Shown here: one piece after another, positions 1 to 6,760 of the stretch
Position numbering within the stretch: the stretch's first letter is position 1
How the letters are laid out: every line of letters starts with the position of its first letter
Source: Candidatus Neomicrothrix sp. UBA4542
GTDB lineage: Bacteria; Actinomycetota; Acidimicrobiia; Acidimicrobiales; Poriferisodalaceae
Reading direction: 5' to 3'
Assembly (NCBI GenBank): GCA_002388005.1
Contig: DGLO01000118.1
Span: 1 to 7,569, forward strand
Length of the DNA: 7,569 nucleotides
Notes under the pieces: generated by a model
What the model was told of the DNA's origin: nothing
Database searches by the model: none
Seen by the model: the letters and a program-made list of their open reading frames with translations, nothing else
Position numbers and translations under genes: made by a program

Positions 1-3000
1 GCGACGGTCGTCGCGGCTGTGTCAATTGACTGTTGATTCGGAGTGACCACGACGCCGTAGTCACGACGCGCACCCTCAACCGAGACCAACCCGTCTCGCA
101 CGTCGCACAAAACTAAATCCGGGTCCCTGGCGAAGGGATCACCCCATCCGCCCCCGCCGGGTGTTTCAGCGATCATTCTCGCTGGACCGAGTTTGGTGAC
201 TCCGTACTTCGGGGGAACAAACGTTGGGCCATCATCGTCACTATTGACGGGAACTATCCACTCGAAACCGACTCCACCGGTCCCACCGCCCTCGACGCCG
301 TGGCCGCTAGGTGTGTCGAGTCCCTCAGCTCGAAAAGACCAAATGGCTGGTTCAAGAATGTCGGCTTCGTAGCGGACGCCAGTTCCACCTCTCATCGCGC
401 CGGGACCGGCATTATCGCAGCGCTGTTCATGGCGAATGTAGCGAACAGGATAATGCTGTTCGTGAAACTCCAGATTGGGCATATCCAGGCCGCCGAGGGT
501 GATCAAGTGACCCATTTGGGCGAATCCGTCTCGCTCCGCGGTCGCGCCTGGGGTGCCCATCGCGTGCCACTGATACATCACCCAAGTAGATCCGTCGTCT
601 CGGCGGCCCGCTACATGCCCGTGCATTGTTTTCGACCATGCCGCGCATGCCCGCGATGGATCGGCAGCAGCTAGCGCCTGCCAAATGGCGATAACGATCT
701 CATGAGCGACATACACGGTGTTCATAGTCATAGGAGCTGGAGCTAGAGCGTTGACTATCGAGCCCTCAGGTGCGTTGATCGAAACGCAACGATAAGTGCC
801 CTCGTTTCGAGGAATGCTCGTGTCGAAAAAGGAAGAAATCGCTAGAAAGACAGACGAGTAGGTGTTCGCTAGGGAGCTGTTCTTAAAGCCCTCGATTTGT
901 GGATCTGTTCCCGAAAAATCGATGTCTATTTGATCTCCGTTGACGGTCAATTTTACTCGAACCGCGATATCTATTTTCTTGAAGCAGTCGTTGTCGGTGT
1001 GATCTTCGCCGAGGTAACTGCCGTCGGGCAAAGCGAGTACCGCCGAACGCATACGTCGGTCAGCATGATCAAGGACACCTTCCAGATACGAAAGGTAAGC
1101 GTCTATGCCAAGTTCGGTGGCTAAGCCGACGACGCGTTCCCCACCTATTTGGGTGGAGCCCAACATGGCCAACAGATCACCATCGAGAAGTTCAGGTGTC
1201 CTGCAGTTGATCAGAAGTAGCTCCCACAGGTCCTCTCTGACCTTGCCTTCCTCTATCAGTCGCATGACCGGAAGACGAATCCCCTCCTGCCATATCTCGG
1301 TAGCTTCAGGGTTGTACGTCCCCGCCAACCCACCTCCGATGTCGGACTGGTGTGCTCGATTGCAGCAGAACCCTGCGAGCACAGGATCGGCGGTGCCGAC
1401 AAAGATTGGTCGAGCGACTACCCAGTCGGGCAAATGATTTCCACCTGCCACATAGGGGTCAGATAAAAGAAAGACGTCGCCGATCTTCAAGTCGCTGCCA
1501 TATTTGGCCAGCAGAGCGCGAACAGCGAACCCGCCGCCGCCAGTGTGAATCGGAATTCCGTCAGCGTTAGCGACCAACGTGCCGTCCGGCGTTGTGATGA
1601 AACAACTGAAATCGTGACTTTGGCTGAATATGGTGCTTCGCGCGGTTCGGGTCATGACCCAACCCATATGAAGACTGATCTGATCAAGCCGATTTTGCAT
1701 CAACGCCAAGACCACCGGATCCAGTTCTCCGGCACGATGTTCGACCCTGCTGTCGGTTTGCGCGACGTCGATAAAGAAGTCTCCCGACGGGTCTACCCAT
1801 ACGCGGTCGCCTGGGCGGACGACAACCGTTGTCGTTGCTTCTTCCACTAATGCTGGTCCGTCCAGGCTGTCACCGGGCCGCAAGAGAGACCCGTCATGCA
1901 CTGCGGTTTCTTTCCACCCTGTTTTCGGGAACCAGACCGGCCGCACGTCAATCGGAGCGGGTAGACCTTCCGATGGACTGCCCGCGGCCATATCTACGTC
2001 ACCAGTTGAACCTCGAGCAGTCAAACGAAGAGACGAAACCATGATCGTTCCTTCGTCCTGCACATGACCATACAAGCGTCGGTATTCGGTCTCGAATGCC
2101 GACCTTGCTGCCCGTTGGTCGAAGCGGTGAGCTTCAACGCCAACTCGGATAGACCAAAGTTGCCCCGGATGATGCAACTCGATTTCGTAGTCGAGGGCCA
2201 CTTCTTGTTCTGCGAATCCCTCGTCTGCCATGATGGCGAGCGCTCGTTCGGTCAGCGAATTGAAACCCTGTTCAATTGTTTTGGCGGGGGTCTCGTCCAA
2301 TGGGCTGAGCAAGAATCTTGTGAAATCTTGGCGGACGTCGGCATGCAGCATCCCGATCGCACAGAGGGCACCGGCGTCTCGAGGTACGTGGACTCGAGTA
2401 CAGCCCAAACCGGCGGCGACGTTGGCACCGTGCATGGGACCCGCTCCGCCGGCAGCAACCAACGTAAACCGCCTTGGAGAATGCCCTCTTTCGATGGAGA
2501 TGTGTTCAACGGCGCTCAACAAATGTTGTTCGACTAATTCGATGATGCCAGCAGCGGCGTCTTCGATTGACATGTTGAGCTTTTGTGCCACATGAATATC
2601 GACGGCCTCTCTGGCGGCATCAAGATCTAAATCGAGGGTTCCGCCTGCGGATTTGCCAGGGCGCAGCCGCCCCAACACCAAATGAGCGTCGGTGACCGTG
2701 GGTAAGGTCCCCCCGGTCCCATAACAGGCGGGCCCTGGATCAGCTCCGGCTCCCTCAGGACCGACATAAAGGAGGCCTGCTTCGTCGACTCCGGCGATGG
2801 TGCCGCCGCCAGCGCCGATTGTATGAATATCAATAGCGGGAGTTGAGACGTGATACCCGGCGATATCAACGTCATCGCGGGTTGCCACCTCACCGTTGGA
2901 CATAAGGAGCACATCGCACGATGTGCCACCGATCTCCATTGATATGAGATTGCCTTCGTCTCCAGGGTCGACACCTGCTTGATCGACGGCGCGTCGGTAC

Positions 3001-3872
3001 AGATTGAGTGCGCCGACGGCTGCGGCAGGCCCGCTGAGCAGCAGATTTACTGGTCTGTTTGCCAGTTGATCAACAGAGGCCGCGCCACCATTCGATTGAA
3101 CTAACAAGATCGGTCGAGCGAGCCCTTCAGCTGTTAACTCAGCGTCCAGCGAGTGTAGGTACCGCACGATTCGAGGAGAAAGAGCGGCGTTGACTACTGC
3201 GGTAGAGCTTCTCTCGTATTCGCCCATCAGTGGTGACACTTCTGCTGAACAGGTCACCCACTCCTTTGTCCAATGCTCCCCAATCGTGTGCGCCAATTGT
3301 TGTTCATGACTCGCGTCCACAAAGCTGTTCATCAGAGCGATTGCGATGGCCTCTACTTGCTCATTCTCGAAGTCGTCGAGAATTTCGGGTACCGAAGAGG
3401 TGTCGAGCGGCTGATGTTCGCTACCGTCGGCGTCGATTCGTCCGGGGATCGAACGCCGAAGATGGCGAGGAACCAGTACGGGCGGGTAGGGAGCTCGATG
3501 GTCCCATTGATCAGAGCGAAGGCCGCGCCGAATTTCGAGGGTGTCTCTGAAACCTTCAGTGGTGATCAATCCGACAGTCGCGGCCTTGCCCTCCAGCATT
3601 GTGTTCGTTGCGATCGTCGAACCGTGAACGAACAGCGAACACTGATTCAGTAGTTCGGACTTAGGTAGACCCAAATCGACCGCGATTCGCTGAACAGCGG
3701 CGATTACTCCTCGGCTTGGATCGGAAGGTACCGAAGGAACTTTGGCCACCCACGCTTTGCCGCGAGAATCAGCGAGCACAAGATCAGTGAATGTGCCGCC
3801 CACGTCCACACCGATCCGCCAGGGAGCCTCGGGTCCGCCTTCGTCCGTTGCTGATGTTTCGGGCTTGGTCAT
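1..3872 (-). CDS. Fused HyuA-HyuB hydantoinase/5-oxoprolinase family protein (C-terminal end cut by window edge)
   Basis: The reverse strand reads as one open frame from ATG at 3872 to the left edge, 1290 codons with no stop. An in-frame TGA lies four codons upstream of the ATG, so no earlier start is possible. Residues 19-30 (RIGVDVGGTFTD) are the N-terminal phosphate-binding motif of the HyuA actin-like ATPase fold. HGSTIATNTMLEG, LLLSGPAAAVGA, EIGGTSCDV (313-321) and a GADPGPACYG...TVTDAHLVLGRL stretch complete the HyuA half. The HyuB half starts near residue 718 (DPVVLALMQNRL) and carries SDPYVAGGNHLPD (804-816) and AHQSDIGG (840-847). The histidines and aspartates H813, D816 and H841 match, from memory, the metal-ligand pattern of acetone-carboxylase-type relatives. 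The end (PGGGGWGDPFARDP, then VRDGLVSVEGARRDYGVVV) is the usual HyuB C-terminus, so only a short tail should be missing. The family hydrolyses cyclic amides such as 5-oxoproline, N-methylhydantoin or caprolactam using ATP, in the cytoplasm. HyuA and HyuB are separate genes in many bacteria; here they are one chain, about the length of eukaryotic 5-oxoprolinase. Substrate is unknown. Confidence 0.93.
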   Translation of the reverse strand, partial: MTKPETSATDEGGPEAPWRIGVDVGGTFTDLVLADSRGKAWVAKVPSVPSDPSRGVIAAVQRIAVDLGLPKSELLNQCSLFVHGSTIATNTMLEGKAATVGLITTEGFRDTLEIRRGLRSDQWDHRAPYPPVLVPRHLRRSIPGRIDADGSEHQPLDTSSVPEILDDFENEQVEAIAIALMNSFVDASHEQQLAHTIGEHWTKEWVTCSAEVSPLMGEYERSSTAVVNAALSPRIVRYLHSLDAELTAEGLARPILLVQSNGGAASVDQLANRPVNLLLSGPAAAVGALNLYRRAVDQAGVDPGDEGNLISMEIGGTSCDVLLMSNGEVATRDDVDIAGYHVSTPAIDIHTIGAGGGTIAGVDEAGLLYVGPEGAGADPGPACYGTGGTLPTVTDAHLVLGRLRPGKSAGGTLDLDLDAAREAVDIHVAQKLNMSIEDAAAGIIELVEQHLLSAVEHISIERGHSPRRFTLVAAGGAGPMHGANVAAGLGCTRVHVPRDAGALCAIGMLHADVRQDFTRFLLSPLDETPAKTIEQGFNSLTERALAIMADEGFAEQEVALDYEIELHHPGQLWSIRVGVEAHRFDQRAARSAFETEYRRLYGHVQDEGTIMVSSLRLTARGSTGDVDMAAGSPSEGLPAPIDVRPVWFPKTGWKETAVHDGSLLRPGDSLDGPALVEEATTTVVVRPGDRVWVDPSGDFFIDVAQTDSRVEHRAGELDPVVLALMQNRLDQISLHMGWVMTRTARSTIFSQSHDFSCFITTPDGTLVANADGIPIHTGGGGFAVRALLAKYGSDLKIGDVFLLSDPYVAGGNHLPDWVVARPIFVGTADPVLAGFCCNRAHQSDIGGGLAGTYNPEATEIWQEGIRLPVMRLIEEGKVREDLWELLLINCRTPELLDGDLLAMLGSTQIGGERVVGLATELGIDAYLSYLEGVLDHADRRMRSAVLALPDGSYLGEDHTDNDCFKKIDIAVRVKLTVNGDQIDIDFSGTDPQIEGFKNSSLANTYSSVFLAISSFFDTSIPRNEGTYRCVSINAPEGSIVNALAPAPMTMNTVYVAHEIVIAIWQALAAADPSRACAAWSKTMHGHVAGRRDDGSTWVMYQWHAMGTPGATAERDGFAQMGHLITLGGLDMPNLEFHEQHYPVRYIRHEQRCDNAGPGAMRGGTGVRYEADILEPAIWSFRAEGLDTPSGHGVEGGGTGGVGFEWIVPVNSDDDGPTFVPPKYGVTKLGPARMIAETPGGGGWGDPFARDPDLVLCDVRDGLVSVEGARRDYGVVVTPNQQSIDTAATTV

Positions 3873-3914
3873 AGGTATCGATCATCGCGCACGTTGACCT
3901 GCGAAACTATCGAA
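3873..3914. promoter_or_regulatory. Short divergent intergenic region between the HyuAB fusion and the aminotransferase operon
   Basis: Only 42 bp separate the two divergent ATG codons (21 bp if the aminotransferase starts at TTG 3894). Any promoters for the two directions must overlap here or lie inside the opposite coding sequence. I see no convincing -35/-10 pair: TTGACC at 3894-3899 resembles a -35 box but has no -10 partner before the ATG. No purine-rich ribosome site precedes either start. TATCGA occurs twice (3876-3881 and 3908-3913). The regulatory role is inferred from geometry only. Confidence 0.45.
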
Positions 3915-5240
3915 ATGAGAATCAGCTACCCGGCTTCGACCTCTCGTTCCGCAGAACTTCATCAACGCGGCCTATCGGTCATCCCCGATGGCTTGTCACG
4001 ATCTACCGTGATAATTCGACCTCACCCCATCTATGTGGACCATGGGAAAGGCGCATGGCTCACCGATGTCGACGGCAACCGTTATCTAGATTGCAACAAC
4101 AACTTCACCTCAATCATTTTGGGTCACGCAGACCCAGTGATTGAGAGCGCTGTCCGAACCCAACTTGCGAGTGGGACCGCGTTCTCGATGGCGACCGAAG
4201 CAGAAATCGAACTTGCCGAAATTCTCTGTGGTCGAATATCGAGTTGCGAGCAGATCCGCTTCTGCAACTCGGGGACCGAAGCCGTGATGGGAGCGATCAA
4301 AGCCGCTCGAGCGTTCACCCGCCGGCCGGCGATTATCAAGGTCGAAGGCAGCTATCACGGGACTTACGACCATGCTGAAGCGAGCCTGGGGTCCGACCCA
4401 TCGAACTGGGGTGTTGCGGCCGCCCCTTCCACCATTCCCTACGCACAGGGCGCCCCGGAGTCACTCGCAGAAGAAGTTGTTGTCGTGCAATTTAACGATG
4501 AGCAGGGTGCGGTTGAAGCTATCCGGCGGGTCGGGCCACGTCTTGCAGCAGTTCTCCTTGACCCCATGCCATCGAGAGTGGGCATGCCCGCCCTCGACCC
4601 AGCGTTCAGTGAAGCCCTCCGCCAAACAACTCGAGAAGTTGAAGCTCTGCTCATTCTCGACGAAGTGATTTCTTTTCGTTTGGCGCAGGGAGGTGCTCAA
4701 GCTGTTCACGGCATTGACCCAGACATGACGGTGTTAGCCAAGATCATTGGTGGTGGCTTCCCCGTCGGCGCGATAGGGGGAAGATCTGATGTTATGGAAG
4801 TCTTCTCAGCAGTGGAAGGAGACCGCGCTGCGGTGCCTTCGGGGGGGACCTATACCGCCAATCCGGTAACGATGACAGCTGGAATTGCTTGTATGCGACA
4901 ACTCTCGGAGTCCAGTTTCGATCGATTGGACGATCTTGGTAATCAGATTCGCGGGGGGCTGGAACACCTTTTCGAACAACGTTCAGCCCAGTGGCAGGTG
5001 ACGGGGGATGGATCGTTGTTCCGGATCCATCCGCACCAACGACGAATTCGCAGCTATCGAGATGCGCATCTCGATAGCGACGAGGCGACGGTCATGACAT
5101 CTCTGCAACATCGGTTACTTGAGCGCGAGGTCTACCTCAGTGGCTACGGGATGGGTTGTGTAAATCTCGCTACTTCTGACGCCGATGTTCACCATCTGTT
5201 GGGTGCGATGGATGAGGCTCTCGAGCTAGTGGTTGGCTGA
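3915..5240 (+). CDS. Class III PLP-dependent aminotransferase, glutamate-1-semialdehyde aminomutase-like
   Basis: Counting from ATG 3915 the protein is 441 residues, normal for class III aminotransferases. A TTG at 3894 in the same frame would add seven residues; ATG is preferred because the family's N-terminal helix (SAELHQRGLSVIPDGLS) follows at the usual distance and neither start has a ribosome site. Cofactor features are intact: SGTEA at 119-123 (phosphate loop), YHG at 147-149 (ring stacking), DEV with D249 (pyridine nitrogen), K276 in AKIIGGGFPVGAIGG (Schiff-base lysine), and T312 in GGTYTANP (phosphate contact from the partner subunit). The DEV-to-lysine stretch reads DEVISFRLA, one residue shorter than the DEVMTGFRVA of true HemL, and GSYHGTYDHA replaces GCYHGHAD. 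It is therefore more likely a catabolic or biosynthetic aminotransferase than the heme-pathway aminomutase. It leads a probable three-gene operon and is divergent from the HyuAB gene. A likely job is removing the amino group of an amino acid freed by HyuAB or the amidase (inference). Two inverted repeats lie in its 3' part. Confidence 0.9.
   Translation: MRISYPASTSRSAELHQRGLSVIPDGLSRSTVIIRPHPIYVDHGKGAWLTDVDGNRYLDCNNNFTSIILGHADPVIESAVRTQLASGTAFSMATEAEIELAEILCGRISSCEQIRFCNSGTEAVMGAIKAARAFTRRPAIIKVEGSYHGTYDHAEASLGSDPSNWGVAAAPSTIPYAQGAPESLAEEVVVVQFNDEQGAVEAIRRVGPRLAAVLLDPMPSRVGMPALDPAFSEALRQTTREVEALLILDEVISFRLAQGGAQAVHGIDPDMTVLAKIIGGGFPVGAIGGRSDVMEVFSAVEGDRAAVPSGGTYTANPVTMTAGIACMRQLSESSFDRLDDLGNQIRGGLEHLFEQRSAQWQVTGDGSLFRIHPHQRRIRSYRDAHLDSDEATVMTSLQHRLLEREVYLSGYGMGCVNLATSDADVHHLLGAMDEALELVVG
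5006..5032. repeat. Inverted repeat, 9-bp perfect arms, inside the aminotransferase gene
   Basis: GGATGGATC at 5006-5014 is the exact reverse complement of GATCCATCC at 5024-5032, with a 9-nt spacer. In the mRNA it could form a stem-loop. It lies within coding sequence for GDGSLFRIHP, so it may be incidental. Its position 20 bp before the 26-bp palindrome is what makes it notable. No T-run follows, so it is not a standard terminator. Confidence 0.6.
5053..5078. repeat. Perfect 26-bp palindrome inside the aminotransferase gene
   Basis: GCTATCGAGATGC at 5053-5065 is followed directly by its exact reverse complement at 5066-5078, with no spacer. The flanking pair (A5052, G5079) does not extend it. 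It lies in coding sequence for SYRDAHLDSD, about 180 bp before the amidase start. A perfect 13-bp arm has a chance expectation near 1 in 10,000 for a window this size under equal base use. A two-fold protein-binding site or an mRNA hairpin are the obvious possibilities; the sequence does not show which. Confidence 0.85.
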
Positions 5241-5259
5241 GAAGAACTACGGTCTGGCC

Positions 5260-6717
5260 ATGTCAACCGACTTAATGTTGAAGCCCGCTTCGGAATTAGC
5301 AGTGCTGATCAGATCCCGCGAAGTCAGCGCCCGAGAACTGCTCGACGAAGCCATAGCTCGATTTGAACTCTTTAACCCAGCGGTAAATGCGATAACCGAA
5401 AGTCGAGTTGAACTGGCCCGAGAGCGAGCCGTCGACGCCGACCAAGCGACGTCACGAGGGGAGTCATGGGGGCCGTTTCACGGACTGCCAGTAACAATCA
5501 AAGAGGCCTACGATTGGGTAGGGACGGCTTCAACCTGGGGTAATCCCCAATGGGTTAACAACTTTCCCGATGCCAACAGCCCTGCTGTCGAACGCCTGCT
5601 CGGGGCAGGCGCTGTCATATGGGCGAAGACCAACGTGCCTTTCATGCTCGCCGATTGGCAATCGTTCAACGAACTATATGGCTGTACCAACAACCCTTGG
5701 GATCTAGACCGAACCCCGGGCGGTTCGTCGGGAGGATCGGCTGTGTCACTAGCTACCGGTATGGCCGCACTCGAAATTGGCAGCGACATCGGTGCTTCGA
5801 TCCGGAACCCCGCCCACTATTGTGGCGTGTTTGGTCACAAGCCAACCATGGATTTGATACCTCAACTTGGGCACGCGGCCCCTGGGGTGGAGACCACCGT
5901 CGACATAGCGGTAATGGGACCGCTTGCCCGTAGTGCCGAAGACCTCGACACTGCGTTATCGGTTCTCGCGGGTCCCGTTGGATTAGATGCCGCCGGATAC
6001 AAGGTCGATCTACCTAGCCCCGATAAGGAATCCTTAGATGACTATCGCGTTGGCGTGCTTCTTGACACACCCGCGTGTAAAACCGCTACATCGCTTATAG
6101 ATCACCTTCACGGCACAGTGGAACTACTTGCCCGCGCAGGAGTGCAAGTTACTGAAACCAGCCCGGAAATCGACCAGGTGGAATTCTTCGAGAACTATCT
6201 GTTGTTGCTGCGCGCGGCGACCGGTGTCTCCATCCACGACGAGGCCTACGTTGCCGCCTTATCTGGACACGAAGCTTGGGAGCGAGGAGAACGTACCTAC
6301 CGGAACTTGGTCGACCACGCGGCACATATGACTCACCGCGAGTGGTTCGCGCTTCATCAACAACGAGAGCGATACCGACTGCAATGGGCCAAATTTTTTG
6401 ACGAGTACGACCTTCTGTTGTGTCCCGCTGCCGCTTCAACTGCTTTCACCCACGATCACCAAGGAGAGCGTCCTGATCGCACCATCGATATAGATGGTCA
6501 GCAAGAACCCGTAGTTGACCAACTGTTCTGGGCGGGTTGGAGTTGCAGCGTTTACCTACCGAGCACCGTCGCCCCCGTCGGTCTGATCGAAGGTTTACCG
6601 CTGGGTGTTCAAATAGTTGCCCCGCATTTACATGATCGAAGGTCCATTCATTTCGCTTCATTGATTGAACGAGAACTCGGGGGGTTCGTTGCGCCTCCCG
6701 GTTATGAAACAGTTTGA
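5260..6717 (+). CDS. Amidase signature family hydrolase
   Basis: Amidase-signature enzymes hydrolyse amide bonds with a Ser-cisSer-Lys triad. Counting from ATG 5260 (485 residues, a normal family length) the triad is intact: K81 in GLPVTIKEAYD, cis-Ser S156 in PGGSSGGSA, and nucleophile S180 in GSDIGASIRNPA. The spacings K to cis-Ser (75) and cis-Ser to nucleophile (24) equal those of fatty acid amide hydrolase (K142, S217, S218-S241 region). GVFGHKPT follows as usual. The nucleophile loop reads SDIGAS instead of the common TDTGGS, a mild variation. The start is uncertain: TTG 5233 would overlap the aminotransferase stop and add nine residues, and ATG 5275 would remove five. ATG 5260 is chosen as the first ATG, 19 bp after the upstream stop. 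There is no signal peptide, so it acts in the cytoplasm. It lacks the partners of GatA (no GatB or GatC nearby), so a catabolic amidase acting on a small amide, possibly a product of the divergent HyuAB enzyme, is the best guess. Confidence 0.92.
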   Translation: MSTDLMLKPASELAVLIRSREVSARELLDEAIARFELFNPAVNAITESRVELARERAVDADQATSRGESWGPFHGLPVTIKEAYDWVGTASTWGNPQWVNNFPDANSPAVERLLGAGAVIWAKTNVPFMLADWQSFNELYGCTNNPWDLDRTPGGSSGGSAVSLATGMAALEIGSDIGASIRNPAHYCGVFGHKPTMDLIPQLGHAAPGVETTVDIAVMGPLARSAEDLDTALSVLAGPVGLDAAGYKVDLPSPDKESLDDYRVGVLLDTPACKTATSLIDHLHGTVELLARAGVQVTETSPEIDQVEFFENYLLLLRAATGVSIHDEAYVAALSGHEAWERGERTYRNLVDHAAHMTHREWFALHQQRERYRLQWAKFFDEYDLLLCPAAASTAFTHDHQGERPDRTIDIDGQQEPVVDQLFWAGWSCSVYLPSTVAPVGLIEGLPLGVQIVAPHLHDRRSIHFASLIERELGGFVAPPGYETV

Positions 6718-6760
6718 AGCGAGGCGACAGATTGGCTGACTTCTGGCAGCCTGTTCCATT

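Noticed and set aside
1..14. GCGACG / CGTCGC inverted repeat at the left edge, a possible terminator stem
   Set aside because: Arms are only 6 bp with a 2-nt gap, no T-run is visible, and the HyuAB frame is still open here.
2627..2974. Open frame of about 115 codons on the minus strand
   Set aside because: It is an alternative frame within the HyuA half, whose own frame carries all the family motifs. The translation shows no domain features.
300..3653. Numerous plus-strand open frames of 60-160 codons
   Set aside because: They lie antisense to the continuous HyuAB frame, overlap each other in different frames and show no recognisable motifs.
3894..3896. TTG as start of the aminotransferase
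   Set aside because: Possible, but it adds seven residues with no family similarity, and the ATG at 3915 fits the usual N-terminus. Not excluded.
6732..6739. TTGGCTGA before the thioesterase, repeating the sequence at 5233-5240 before the amidase
   Set aside because: Eight bases are too few, and the first copy is simply the aminotransferase's last codons and stop. No wider similarity around the two copies.
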